Below, in pieces: positions 26,525 through 35,884 of a DNA stretch of 64,000 nucleotides. Numbering within the stretch: the stretch's first letter is position 1; every line of letters starts with the position of its first letter. The position numbers and the translations under genes are program-made. The stretch covers positions 1 through 64,000 of the forward strand of contig JAJTBZ010000064.1 in the NCBI GenBank assembly GCA_021286645.1, given 5' to 3'. This DNA is from Ignavibacteria bacterium. Its GTDB lineage: Bacteria > Bacteroidota > Ignavibacteria > Ignavibacteriales > Ignavibacteriaceae. Under the pieces are notes generated by a model. That model was given only the letters and a program-made list of their open reading frames with translations, was not told the origin of the DNA and made no database searches.

Positions 26525-28413
26525 TTGATGCACAAAAATATCCTGTACTAAGTAAGGTTACATATCCGGCAGATGTAAGGAAGCTGGATATAAACGACCT
26601 GAAAGGGTTATGCAAGGATATCAGAGAATTTCTTGTTGATACAATTTCAGAAACTGGCGGTCACTTTGGTGGCGGGTTAGGAACCGTTGAAATTACCGTA
26701 GCATTGCACCGTGTGTTTAATACTCCGGATGATTTAATTGTCTGGGATACAGGTCACCAGGCTTATCCTCATAAGATATTGACGGGCAGGAAAGAACTGC
26801 TCCATACAATTCGCCAATACGGCGGGATTTCAGGTTTTCTGAAGCGTAATGAAAGTGAATACGATGCTTTTGGAGCAGGGCATGCCTCAACATCAATTTC
26901 AGCAGCTTTGGGAATGGCAGAAGCTTCAAAGAAACTTGGAATCAAGCGCAATGTGGTGGCTGTTATTGGCGACGGCGCTATGACCGGAGGTATGGCATAT
27001 GAAGCAATGAACAACGCGGGTTTTCGGAAAAGTGACCTGATTGTGGTTCTGAATGACAATAATATGTCGATATCTTCTAATGTTTGGCAGATATCAAATT
27101 ATTTTACCGAAATGATCGCGCACCCGGATTATAATAAGTTTAAAGGATATGTGTGGGATTTGACCGGTAAACTGGATCACTTCGGTGACAGGCTCAGGCG
27201 AATTGCCGTTCGCCTGGAAAGTGGGATCAAATCAATTGTTACCCCGGGAATGTTATTTGAAGCCTTAGGGTTCCGTTATTTTGGTCCGGTTAACGGGCAT
27301 AATATTCATCATCTGGTTAAGATATTCGAGCAGGTGAAAGGATTGCGCGGACCGATATTAATCCATGCAACAACCCAGAAGGGAAAAGGCTATAAGCCAG
27401 CGGAAGATGATGCTCAACGGCTGCACGCCTCTACACCATTTGATAAGGTTACAGGAAAGGCATTAAAAGCCCCGGGAGGTAAGCCTTCATACACGTCTAT
27501 TTTTGGAAAAGCCCTTGTTGAATTGGTTAATGAAAATAAAAAAATTGTAGGTATTACCGGAGCTATGCCCGATGGTACCGGGTTAAACTATTTACAGGAA
27601 GCTTTTCCAGATAATTATATTGACGTAGGTATTGCTGAAGAGCACGCGGTAACATTTGCTGCCGGTATGGCAACACAGGGAATTATTCCTGTAGTAGCTG
27701 TTTATTCTACGTTTCTGCAAAGGGCATTCGACCAGATTCTTCACGATGTTTCATTACAGCATCTTCACGTGGTGTTTGTGCTTGACCGTGCCGGTTTAGT
27801 TGGCGCCGATGGACCTACTCACCATGGCACATTTGATCTATCCTATTTACGGGTAGTTCCATATATGGTGCTTATGGCCCCGCAGGATGAACAGGAATTG
27901 AGAAATATGTTATATACGGCGGTTCAACACCGGGGCGGCCCTGTTGCCATACGCTATCCCCGCGGCTCCGCTGTCGGGGTTCCACTTGCCCCGGGCTTTG
28001 AGGCGCTTCCAATTGGTAAGGGCGCTATAATAAAAAAAGGTAAGGATATTGCATTTTTGGCAGTGGGTATAATGGTTAATTATGCTGTAGAGGCTGCTGA
28101 GTTGCTTGAATCCGAAGGTGTATCGGCTGAGGTTGTAAATATGAGATTTATAAAACCGCTTGACGGTGAACTGCTTCAAGACATTGCTGCAAGATTCGAA
28201 AAGATCGTGCTTCTTGAAGAGAGTTCAATAATCGGCGGCTTCTCAAGTGCCGTTACCGAATATTTTGCCGATAATGGTTTATGCGCTAAATTATTGCGTA
28301 TAGGTTTGCCTGATTCTTATGTAGATCATGGAACGCAGGAAGAACTGCACGCAGAGCTGAAAATTGACGTTGAAGGCATAAAAGAGAAGGTTTCCGCTTT
28401 CTTGAATAAATAA
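26521..28413 (+). CDS. dxs: 1-deoxy-D-xylulose-5-phosphate synthase
   Basis: 630 residues, normal length. Thiamine-diphosphate enzyme that condenses pyruvate and glyceraldehyde 3-phosphate, the first step of the MEP isoprenoid pathway. Motifs: GGHFGGGLGTVEITVALH, WDTGHQAYPHKILTGR, TPP-binding GDGAMTGGMAYEAMNNAG followed by LNDNNMSIS, GIAEEHAVTFAAGMA with the catalytic glutamate, and DRAGLVGADGPTHHG. The start overlaps the stop of xseB by 4 bases. The xse-dxs linkage is seen in other bacteria, where an isoprenyl synthase gene often lies between; none is present here. Confidence 0.97.
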   Translation: MIDAQKYPVLSKVTYPADVRKLDINDLKGLCKDIREFLVDTISETGGHFGGGLGTVEITVALHRVFNTPDDLIVWDTGHQAYPHKILTGRKELLHTIRQYGGISGFLKRNESEYDAFGAGHASTSISAALGMAEASKKLGIKRNVVAVIGDGAMTGGMAYEAMNNAGFRKSDLIVVLNDNNMSISSNVWQISNYFTEMIAHPDYNKFKGYVWDLTGKLDHFGDRLRRIAVRLESGIKSIVTPGMLFEALGFRYFGPVNGHNIHHLVKIFEQVKGLRGPILIHATTQKGKGYKPAEDDAQRLHASTPFDKVTGKALKAPGGKPSYTSIFGKALVELVNENKKIVGITGAMPDGTGLNYLQEAFPDNYIDVGIAEEHAVTFAAGMATQGIIPVVAVYSTFLQRAFDQILHDVSLQHLHVVFVLDRAGLVGADGPTHHGTFDLSYLRVVPYMVLMAPQDEQELRNMLYTAVQHRGGPVAIRYPRGSAVGVPLAPGFEALPIGKGAIIKKGKDIAFLAVGIMVNYAVEAAELLESEGVSAEVVNMRFIKPLDGELLQDIAARFEKIVLLEESSIIGGFSSAVTEYFADNGLCAKLLRIGLPDSYVDHGTQEELHAELKIDVEGIKEKVSAFLNK

Positions 28414-28540
28414 TTGAATATTTATTGGCCTACATACGAAATTTTGGAACCGGGACGAAATCTTTCAGACAATAACTTTGTTATAGTAGAAAGATTGCTG
28501 CTGAGAACAATTAACATGATGAGTTATCAGAGAGTTGTAC

Positions 28541-28870
28541 ATGAGTCTATCAGATACAGAAGGGCAGGATACTGCCAGGCTTTCATCCGGTCCAATAGTA
28601 ATTAATCTGTCTTCGGGCAGCGTACAGGTAGCGGGAAAAGATATTGATTTCCCTAAGAAGGAACTTGATCTTTTAGTATTCTTCTTAAAGAATCCCGTTA
28701 CTTTACATACTCGTGATACAATCCTGGCTCAGGTATGGGGCCCCGAGGTGTTCGTGGGCAGCAGAACCATCGATGTTCATATTAGAAAAATCCGCGCTAA
28801 ATTAGGCGAATATGCCTCACTTATAGAAACAATAAAAGGCGTAGGATATCGTTTCAGAGTTACTGAATAA
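28541..28870 (+). CDS. Stand-alone OmpR/PhoB-type winged-helix DNA-binding protein
   Basis: 109 residues from ATG 28541 (an in-frame TTG two codons earlier is possible). The C-terminal 90 residues match the trans_reg_C fold: FPKKELDLLVFFLKNP, TRDTILAQVWG, SRTIDVHIRKIRAKLGE (recognition helix) and IETIKGVGYRFR. The usual N-terminal receiver domain is absent, and I see no receiver remnant in any frame of the 127 bases between dxs and this start. It therefore looks like a complete single-domain regulator rather than a broken response regulator, but an assembly-independent check is needed. Ribosome binding site is weak. Its target and any input signal are unknown. Confidence 0.8.
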   Translation: MSLSDTEGQDTARLSSGPIVINLSSGSVQVAGKDIDFPKKELDLLVFFLKNPVTLHTRDTILAQVWGPEVFVGSRTIDVHIRKIRAKLGEYASLIETIKGVGYRFRVTE

Positions 28871-28903
28871 TTCGCTGCCGACTGCCGTACCGGATTATTA
28901 TTT

Positions 28904-29203
28904 TTAAATTACGCGCTCTAAAGGAATTTGAAATAGCCTTATGTGATCATCTTCGCGTAAGGCTTCTTTGTTTACTTCTTCCAATGCCGCGATAAGTTTA
29001 TTGAGTGACTGTTCCTCTTCAAAAGCTACCAATAATACACTATTCAACCCGGGGAAAGTCCTGCTTCCTAAGTGCGCATCGGTGTTATGCCCTTTGCCTT
29101 TAACCCCTTCCCATTTGGTAAAATAATCAATCTGTAATTGTGTAAGTATATGTGTCAGGCGGGTTTCCAGCACGTCGTGGTAAATGATAAATACTGCTTT
29201 CAT
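28904..29203 (-). CDS. PII-like small protein linked to RND efflux operon
   Basis: 99 residues from the ATG at 29203, which has GGGAT upstream; an earlier start at 29236 adds residues unlike the family. Pattern: MKAVFIIYHDVLETRLTHIL, then WEGVKGKGHNTDAHLGSRTFPG, LLVAFEEEQSLNKLIAAL and IRLFQIPLERVI. This is a ferredoxin-like (PII/DUF-type) fold with short strands and two helices. It follows the RND pump gene by about 100 bases with a hairpin between, and such small proteins are seen next to RND pumps in Bacteroidota. A sensor or metal-binding role is inference; the PII T-loop is not identifiable with certainty. Confidence 0.6.
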   Translation of the reverse strand: MKAVFIIYHDVLETRLTHILTQLQIDYFTKWEGVKGKGHNTDAHLGSRTFPGLNSVLLVAFEEEQSLNKLIAALEEVNKEALREDDHIRLFQIPLERVI

Positions 29204-29268
29204 AACATAATCCCTATCGTAAAGGTGATTAAGCAATGTACAAATAAAATGGCGGTATCACGAAACCA

Positions 29269-29295
29269 CCGGGCTGTTTTCTGGCAACAGCCCGG
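29269..29295 (-). other. Hairpin between RND pump and PII-like gene
   Basis: A 10-bp perfect stem CCGGGCTGTT/AACAGCCCGG (29269-29278 and 29286-29295) with a 7-base loop, 11 bases after the pump stop. On the minus strand no T-run follows, so it may be a partial terminator or mRNA-stabilising stem that lowers expression of the PII-like gene. Confidence 0.65.
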
Positions 29296-29305
29296 GTGAG
29301 AAATA

Positions 29306-32300
29306 CTATTTTCTGCGAAATCTTTGTCTGAGTCGGCGCAAAGCGTCAAACGATACATAGTCATCAAGAACCGTGTACACTACAGGAACTATAAACAAGG
29401 TCAGAAAGGTGGAAGTGATTATACCGCCTATTACCGCCTGTCCCATGGGTGCACGGAATTCTGATCCTTCACTTAATGCCAGTGCAACAGGTACCATTCC
29501 AAAAATCATAGCAAAGCTGGTCATGAGAATCGGGCGCAGCCTTGTAGGGCCCGCTTTCAGGAGCGCTTCATATCGTGGCAAGCCTCTTTCTCGCAGTACA
29601 TTTGCATAATCAACTAATAAAATCCCGTTTTTCGTTGCCAGGCCCATGAGCATGATAATTCCAATGAGTGACATTACTGATACCGAACTGCCAAAAATCC
29701 ATAGCATAAGTGCAGCCCCGATTATCGACATCGGGAGAGCGAGCATAATGGAAAATGGATAAACAAAGCTTTCGAATTGGGCAGCAAGTACAATGTACAC
29801 AAAAATAATTGCGAGTGCGAGGGAGAGGAATATATTGCCGAATGATTCAGCCTGCTGATCTGCTTCACCCACTATTTTTATAGAATATCCTGCTTCAAGT
29901 GGAATTTGCTCAATTTCCGATTTCGCCTCATTGACTACTTCTCCAAGAGTGCTACCGTCGAGAGCCGCATCCACCCTGATCTCCTTTTTTCGATTATATC
30001 TGTTGATCTGCGAAGGCCCAAAATTATTTTCGATATTCGCCACTTCGCTAATGGGAATAAGCATTTTAGTGCCATCATTTTTATCTTTACCGCTCTTAAT
30101 TGTCAACCGGCGAATGCCAGCCTGGTCACTACGATCCTTTTTCTGAAGCTTTACCCGGATATCGATTTGTTCATCGCCGGATTGGTATTTGGCAGCAACA
30201 AATCCATCAACCATGGCGCGGACTGTTGAGGCTAAAACATAGGGATTTACAGCCACATCGTTTGCCTTTTCCCGATTAAGGGTTATTCGGATTTCCGGTT
30301 TACTCAATTCAAGGCTGTTATCCACATCAACCGTGCCCTTGCATTTGCGAACTATTTGTTCAACTTTATCGGCAATTGGTTTGATTTTTGAAATATCATC
30401 ACCCCGCACGCTATACTGGAGCGGTTTATCATTGCCGCCAACATCAGCTTGCAGCAGGTAGGCGAAACGTGCCCCGGGTATGCTTTTCGTGAATTCACGA
30501 GTAAGATTCATAAGTTGTTGCTGCGTTAATTTTCTCTCTTTGAGACCGGTCATTTTAACAAAAATTGTTGCTTTGGTAACCGGATCGTTACCGGCACCAA
30601 TTTTGGTTAACGTGGTAACTACTTCCTTCTTGCTTCTGAGAAAATCTTCGACTTTGGAACAAAGACTGCTGGTTTGTTCAAGAGAACTTCCGGCCGAAGC
30701 TTTTATGGAAATATAGAATTCGCCTCTATCAGATTCGGGGAAAAATTGCGACCCCAACAGACCAAAAATGTAAAAACTGCCAACAAAGGTAAGAATCGCA
30801 GCAGCTATAACTACAAATCGATGGCGTAATGCCCAACCGAGTGCAGTTTGGTATTTGCCACTAAAAAATTCAAATACGTGGTTGAAATAGTACAGGAATT
30901 TATCCCATATATTCCCGTTCCTGTTTAGGGCCTCATCCTCTTTATGCAAAAAGCGTGAGGAGAGCATAGGTGTAAGAGAAAATGCAACAAAAAGCGAAAC
31001 AATAACTGCTACTGACACAGTCATACCGAATTGGTAGAAGAATCGCCCTACAATTCCCGGCATAAAAGCAACTGGAACAAAAACTGCTACAACGGTAAAA
31101 GTTGTGGCCATAACTGCCAAGCCAATTTCTTCTGTCGCTGATTTAGCAGCCTCAAATGGTGTTTCACCCATTTGCATGTGGCGATAGATATTCTCAATCA
31201 CTACAATAGCATCATCAATTAGCAATCCCACGGCAAGGGAAAGAGCTAATAATGACATAACATTAAGTGTGAAATTTAAAGCATACATCATTATGAAACT
31301 TGCAATAATAGATGAGGGCAGGGCGAGGGCGCTAATTATCGTAGCCCGCATATTTGCAAGGAACAGGTAAATGACTATAATTGCCAATAACCCTCCATAG
31401 ATAATGTCAAATAGTACATCCCGAATTGAATCCTTGATAAATGTACTATTATCCTGCGCGGTAACAATAGAAATATCAGACGGCAGCTCTTTCCGGAGCT
31501 TTTGAAGTTCTTTATTTACCGCGGTTGCCACATCAACGGTATTCCCCCCGGATTGTTTGAGAATATTCAGGCCAACTGCATTTTTCCCATTCAATCGGGT
31601 TAAACTGGTTTGTTCCTTTACCCCGTCTACAGCCCGGGCTATATCCCGAAGATAAACAGGTTTGCCCTGAGGGTTGGCAACAATAATGTTATTAAATTCT
31701 TCGACATTTTTGAATTTTGCCATCGTGCGTAACAATACCTGGCTTTTCCCTTGTATAATATTGCCGCCAGGAATTTCCACGTGTGAGCTGTTCACGCTCT
31801 GAATTACATCCTGAATAGAAAGTTTATACGATTCAAGTTTTGCCGCATCAACTTCAATCCCGATTTCGCGTTCTGCGCCGCCAACCAATTCAATATTACC
31901 TACCCCCGGTACATTTTCAAGGCGTTTTTTAATGATATTCTTCGTGTACTCGGTAATTTCCTTTTCATTTCTATTTCCCGAGACGGCCAATGACATGATG
32001 GGAAAGCTTGCCGGGTCATACCGTTGAATAATAGGAGCTTCAATATCATCTGGCAGGTCAGCCCGGATGGCTGAGATTTTTTCGCGTACATCCTGTGCTG
32101 CAACTTTCCCGTCAATCTCCAGTTTGAATGCCACAATTACAAGCGATACATTTTCCTGCGAAGTGGATTGGATATAATCAACGCCGTTGACAGTATTTAT
32201 TGCATCTTCAATTTTTTTTGTTACGTCAGTTTCGATTTGTTCGGGGCCTGCTCCCGGCAGTACTGTTGTAACAATAACGAAAGGAATATCGACATTCGGG

Positions 32301-32410
32301 TACAAGTCAACATTTAACTTGAGGAATGAGAATAATCCCAATACTACCAATGACATAATCATCATTGTAGCAAAAACGGGTTTATTAATTGAAACGTCTG
32401 CTAATTTCAT
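29306..32410 (-). CDS. RND multidrug/solute efflux pump (AcrB/HAE-1 type)
   Basis: 1034 residues, the usual length. Inner-membrane proton-driven pump of a tripartite efflux system. N-terminus MKLADVSINKPVFATMMIMS is typical of HAE-1 pumps. Helix 4 carries the Asp-Asp proton relay (LAVGLLIDDAIVVIENIYRH). Two six-helix halves each bear a large periplasmic loop; GSQFFPESDRGEFYI begins the second porter part, and MLMGLATKNGILLVDYAN marks helix 10. Efflux substrates cannot be told from sequence, but the DD relay favours hydrophobic or drug-like compounds over heavy metals. Gene order on the minus strand is outer-membrane factor, adaptor, pump, with gaps of 24 and 12 bases, so one operon. Confidence 0.95.
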   Translation of the reverse strand: MKLADVSINKPVFATMMIMSLVVLGLFSFLKLNVDLYPNVDIPFVIVTTVLPGAGPEQIETDVTKKIEDAINTVNGVDYIQSTSQENVSLVIVAFKLEIDGKVAAQDVREKISAIRADLPDDIEAPIIQRYDPASFPIMSLAVSGNRNEKEITEYTKNIIKKRLENVPGVGNIELVGGAEREIGIEVDAAKLESYKLSIQDVIQSVNSSHVEIPGGNIIQGKSQVLLRTMAKFKNVEEFNNIIVANPQGKPVYLRDIARAVDGVKEQTSLTRLNGKNAVGLNILKQSGGNTVDVATAVNKELQKLRKELPSDISIVTAQDNSTFIKDSIRDVLFDIIYGGLLAIIVIYLFLANMRATIISALALPSSIIASFIMMYALNFTLNVMSLLALSLAVGLLIDDAIVVIENIYRHMQMGETPFEAAKSATEEIGLAVMATTFTVVAVFVPVAFMPGIVGRFFYQFGMTVSVAVIVSLFVAFSLTPMLSSRFLHKEDEALNRNGNIWDKFLYYFNHVFEFFSGKYQTALGWALRHRFVVIAAAILTFVGSFYIFGLLGSQFFPESDRGEFYISIKASAGSSLEQTSSLCSKVEDFLRSKKEVVTTLTKIGAGNDPVTKATIFVKMTGLKERKLTQQQLMNLTREFTKSIPGARFAYLLQADVGGNDKPLQYSVRGDDISKIKPIADKVEQIVRKCKGTVDVDNSLELSKPEIRITLNREKANDVAVNPYVLASTVRAMVDGFVAAKYQSGDEQIDIRVKLQKKDRSDQAGIRRLTIKSGKDKNDGTKMLIPISEVANIENNFGPSQINRYNRKKEIRVDAALDGSTLGEVVNEAKSEIEQIPLEAGYSIKIVGEADQQAESFGNIFLSLALAIIFVYIVLAAQFESFVYPFSIMLALPMSIIGAALMLWIFGSSVSVMSLIGIIMLMGLATKNGILLVDYANVLRERGLPRYEALLKAGPTRLRPILMTSFAMIFGMVPVALALSEGSEFRAPMGQAVIGGIITSTFLTLFIVPVVYTVLDDYVSFDALRRLRQRFRRK

Positions 32411-32422
32411 TGGGTTACCCTG

Positions 32423-33472
32423 CTATTCGTGGTGTTCTGAATGTTGTACTTTAACCAATGATCCATTTTGAATTTCTGCAATTCCTGTTGTTACCACGAA
32501 TTCGTTTTCATGAAGTCCCTGAAGAATTTCATATACACTGCCATTATTCAATCCCGGTATTACATCGCGAAGTTCTGCCTTGCCGTTATTGACAATAAAG
32601 ACGCTATGTTTATCGCCGTGAGTTGTAACAGCCTGTACCGGTACAACAAGTGCATGCATTTTACTTTGTAAAGCAATAGTAACTTTACAAAACATGCCGG
32701 GAAATAAAACCGCTTTCCCGGTGTTTGGGAATAGTGCTTTAACTTCAAAAGACCGCGACTGTGCGTCGGCAGATTTAGCAATTTCGCTGATTCTGCCGGT
32801 AATCTTAATCGTTGGGTTAATATCTGTGGTTATGGTAACCTGTTTCCCGGGAGAAATATAAGCAATGTCAGCCTCGCCAATATTCATAATTGCCTTTAAA
32901 GTGCCTGTTTGCGCTATAACCAGAAGCGGTGTAGCGGGATTCGCGTTATCCCCGATTTTATAATTCAATGCAGTTACTGTTCCGCTAATCGGGGCTGTAA
33001 TATCTACAACACTTTTAGCGGCTTCAAAATTAGCTTTAGCGATATTATATTGAGTTTGGGCTCCATCAAACATTTGCTGCGAAATAGCGCCTTCTTTTAG
33101 CAACGCCCGCATTCTTTCTAAATCTCTTGAAGCATTTTGTAATGCTGCTTCCGCCTGAAAATATTGCGATGAAGCACCTGCTTTATCAAGATTAATAACT
33201 ACCTGTCCGGCTTTTACTGTTGAACCAATTTTCACCGGGATGGCGACAATACGTTCCGGAATTTTGGCAATTACATTTGCCTGTTCTCCACCTTCCAATG
33301 TTGCCGGGTAGATTTTCTCAATGGCCAGGTTTGTTGTATATGCAGATGTAATATTAACAGCAATTGAATCAGGGCCTTTTTTAATTTCTTTAGTTTCCAG
33401 TTTTGGCTTACAACCCGAAATAATCATCAGGGCGCATGTAACAGTAATTGTAATAGTTATTAGTTTTTTCAT
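32423..33472 (-). CDS. RND periplasmic adaptor (membrane fusion protein), lipoprotein
   Basis: 349 residues from ATG 33472, which has GGAGT 5 bases upstream; a longer start at 33496 is less likely. Lipobox IISGC at about residues 17-21 anchors it in the inner membrane. Adaptor layout: beta-barrel strand, lipoyl half (IPVKIGSTVKAGQVVINLD), helical hairpin (about 95-145), second lipoyl half (ITAPISGTVTALNYKIGDN) and C-terminal membrane-proximal domain. It joins the pump to the TolC-like channel. The compact hairpin is typical of Bacteroidota adaptors. Confidence 0.93.
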   Translation of the reverse strand: MKKLITITITVTCALMIISGCKPKLETKEIKKGPDSIAVNITSAYTTNLAIEKIYPATLEGGEQANVIAKIPERIVAIPVKIGSTVKAGQVVINLDKAGASSQYFQAEAALQNASRDLERMRALLKEGAISQQMFDGAQTQYNIAKANFEAAKSVVDITAPISGTVTALNYKIGDNANPATPLLVIAQTGTLKAIMNIGEADIAYISPGKQVTITTDINPTIKITGRISEIAKSADAQSRSFEVKALFPNTGKAVLFPGMFCKVTIALQSKMHALVVPVQAVTTHGDKHSVFIVNNGKAELRDVIPGLNNGSVYEILQGLHENEFVVTTGIAEIQNGSLVKVQHSEHHE

Positions 33473-33496
33473 ATGTACTCCTAATTCCAAAAACAT

Positions 33497-34843
33497 TTAT
33501 TCTAAACTAACGGCGTATTCCCAATCAGCTTTTGCTGATAGGTAGTCAAAGACTGCCTGTACGTAGTTTGTACGTGCATATACCAGAGCAGCCTGCGTAT
33601 CAATGATTTCCAATTGAGTGCCTACCCCGCTTTTGTAACGCGTTTCGGCAATAGAGAGAGTTTTTTCTGCCTGCTTCAGGCTTTTTTCCTGAGCCTTAAT
33701 TCGCTTTTTTGATTCAGCCATTTTCATTTGCGCCTGTTGCACCTGAATAACTAAAGCTTCTTCAAGTTTCTTTCTGGCAAGCGATACTTTATTAATATCG
33801 ATCTTCACTTGCTCAATTCGGGCTCCTCTCCGGAAACCATCGAAAATATTATATGAAAGTTGTAAGCCGAGAACAAAACTTTCGGCCCATTTATAATTAC
33901 TCAAATGCAAAGTGTTGTCTTGGGATTGCCACTCATACTGCCCGAATAATGCAAGCGTGGGGTAGTATTCGGAACGCTCAATGATAAGGTTTTTATCCAG
34001 AAGTGATTCATTTATTTTTAATTGCTGCACAACGGGATTCATATTAATTGCCGTTGCATTTTTTTCTTCCAATACTTGTGTGGGAACCTCTTCAAGTAAA
34101 AACTGTCCTTTAACTTCCAGGGCTGATTCCATGGGGAGTGCAAGCAGAGTTTTTAAATAGTTCTTTGCCAACTCCAAATTATTCTCTGTTTGTATAACCA
34201 ATGGCTGAGCGTTGGATTTTTGTACATCGGCACGTAAATAATCATACTCGGATGAAACACCCTGCTTATATTGTGCCGCCACGTTGGTAAAATTAGCACT
34301 GGCCGCTTCAAGATTTTTTCGGGCAACAGAAAGCAATTCCTGCATAAGCATTACACTATAGAAGGCTTTTTTTACCTGAACAATTGTCTGCAGTCGGGTA
34401 GAAGTAAGGGCAGTTTTTGAATAACTCGCGTATTCATCGGCAATTTTAATTGCTGTATTGACTTTTTGACTATAGATGACTTGTGATAATGTTACCGAGG
34501 CATCCACACTGTTATTTGATCCCAGTTCAAAGGTTTGAGTCTCAGAGCTGGGATTAAACGCGGTATTCGGTGGTATAAACATAACGGGGAGTTTGATATT
34601 CCTCATATATTTCCCGGAAAATGACAGGCTGGGATACGCGTTAGAATAGGCTTCATTAATCTGTTGTTCGGCCTTAAGAATATCCTGATGTGCTATCTTT
34701 ACATCCCAGTTTTTCTCTGTGGCAATTTTTAGTGCATCTTGTAAAGTAAGAACAAGAGGCTGGCTGCTCTGCGCATTGGTGTGCGAGAGTAGAGAGAAAA
34801 GCATGCAAATGGAAGCGGCAAGAAATAAGTAGTAGTGTTTCAT
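33497..34843 (-). CDS. TolC-family outer membrane efflux channel
   Basis: 448 residues from ATG 34843 (an in-frame TTG lies two codons upstream). Signal peptide ends SHTNA-Q. The protein has the two-fold TolC repeat: TLQDALKIATEKNWDV and a long helical segment, then YNIFDGFRRGARIEQVKIDI in the second half with heptad-rich helices around AESKKRIKAQEKSLKQAEKTLS, and YKSGVGTQLEIIDTQAAL near the end. It forms the trimeric outer-membrane duct of the efflux pump encoded downstream. No lipobox. It is the first gene of the operon; the promoter should lie in the 159 bases shared with dapA. Confidence 0.93.
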   Translation of the reverse strand: MKHYYLFLAASICMLFSLLSHTNAQSSQPLVLTLQDALKIATEKNWDVKIAHQDILKAEQQINEAYSNAYPSLSFSGKYMRNIKLPVMFIPPNTAFNPSSETQTFELGSNNSVDASVTLSQVIYSQKVNTAIKIADEYASYSKTALTSTRLQTIVQVKKAFYSVMLMQELLSVARKNLEAASANFTNVAAQYKQGVSSEYDYLRADVQKSNAQPLVIQTENNLELAKNYLKTLLALPMESALEVKGQFLLEEVPTQVLEEKNATAINMNPVVQQLKINESLLDKNLIIERSEYYPTLALFGQYEWQSQDNTLHLSNYKWAESFVLGLQLSYNIFDGFRRGARIEQVKIDINKVSLARKKLEEALVIQVQQAQMKMAESKKRIKAQEKSLKQAEKTLSIAETRYKSGVGTQLEIIDTQAALVYARTNYVQAVFDYLSAKADWEYAVSLE

Positions 34844-34940
34844 GCTCAAGGGTCTTTTGATTGAATTTGAAAATATTCAATATATGCAATGAAAATACAG
34901 AATATTTTCAGGAGTTGGAAACCGTCCATCAAAAGAAAGT

Positions 34941-34968
34941 TTGTTGATTGGCAAATAAATAGTATAAT
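34941..34968 (+). promoter_or_regulatory. Candidate promoter of the dapA operon
   Basis: TATAAT at 34963-34968 with TTGTTG at 34941-34946 and a 16-base spacer. The -10 is a perfect sigma-70 hexamer, the -35 is weak. The predicted start point would leave a leader of about 28 bases before dapA. Bacteroidota-type promoters differ, so this is tentative. Confidence 0.4.
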
Positions 34969-35002
34969 TGCAAAATATTTCGTGAAAAACAAAAGGAAAA
35001 AT

Positions 35003-35884
35003 ATGTTTCGTGGCGTAGGAACCGCGTTAATTACTCCCTTTAACGGGGAGGGTGAAATTGACCTTGAATCGATGACCCGGGTAGTGAAAGACCAGGTGGC
35101 AGGCGGGGTTAGTATGCTAATTGTTCTGGGCACTACGGGTGAGTCGCCGGTTATAAGCGATAATGAGCGAGTTAGCATTACTGAAACTGTAATTGAGGCT
35201 GCCGAAGGCAAAGCAAAGGTTATAGTTGGAACCGGTACAAATGATACACGAAAAACGGTAAAACTAAATAAACTGGCAGAAGATTGTGGCGCCGAGGGAC
35301 TTCTAATTGTTAATCCGTATTATAATAAAAGTACGCAAAGCGGTCTGGTGGATCATTATTCCTACATCTGTGAACAGACATCTCTTCCTGTTATTCTGTA
35401 TAATGTGCCTTCAAGAACGGGAATGAATGTTGCACCCGAAACAGTTCTTGAAATTCATCAAAAAAATCCTAACGTCATTGCAGTAAAAGAGGCGAGCGGC
35501 GATATTTCGCAGATAGCACGTTTATGTGCTATGAAACCGGAATCTTTAACCGTTCTTTCCGGAAATGATGACCAGACATTGCCAATAATGTCATTGGGCG
35601 CGCGGGGGGTAATCTCGGTTTTTTCGAACGTGTACCCCAAACTGATGACTCAAATAGTGGAGGCATGTTTAGCAGGTAACTACGCTGAGGCTTTGCAGAT
35701 ACATACACGCTGCCTTCGAATGATGAATGTCTTATTTCTTGAAGCCAGTCCAATTCCGGTGAAGTATGCCTGTAGCGTGCGCGGTTTGTGCAGCAATACA
35801 CTTCGGCTTCCACTCGTACCGGTGACAGCAAAAACCGCAGAAATAATTAGTGCTGAAATGAATAAAATGGTAGCATTTCTATGA
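35003..35884 (+). CDS. dapA: 4-hydroxy-tetrahydrodipicolinate synthase
   Basis: 293 residues from the ATG at 35003, preceded by AAAGGAAAA; the frame runs back to 34889 but that part is basic, AT-rich and unlike the family. It condenses pyruvate and aspartate semialdehyde, the first committed step to diaminopimelate and lysine. Visible: GTTGES at 43-48, Tyr133 and Arg138 in LYNVPSRTG, and the Schiff-base Lys162 in VIAVKEASGD. Normal length. Its stop overlaps dapB in ATGA, so dapA-dapB are coupled. Confidence 0.96.
   Translation: MFRGVGTALITPFNGEGEIDLESMTRVVKDQVAGGVSMLIVLGTTGESPVISDNERVSITETVIEAAEGKAKVIVGTGTNDTRKTVKLNKLAEDCGAEGLLIVNPYYNKSTQSGLVDHYSYICEQTSLPVILYNVPSRTGMNVAPETVLEIHQKNPNVIAVKEASGDISQIARLCAMKPESLTVLSGNDDQTLPIMSLGARGVISVFSNVYPKLMTQIVEACLAGNYAEALQIHTRCLRMMNVLFLEASPIPVKYACSVRGLCSNTLRLPLVPVTAKTAEIISAEMNKMVAFL

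Noticed and set aside
28414-28540. Decayed receiver domain upstream of the OmpR-type DNA-binding protein
   Set aside because: No frame of this stretch shows receiver motifs such as an acidic pair, a phosphorylatable Asp or a late Lys.
34889-35002. 38-residue N-terminal extension of DapA
   Set aside because: Family proteins begin at the MFRGVGTAL position, the ATG at 35003 has a good ribosome binding site, and a -10 element lies within the extension.
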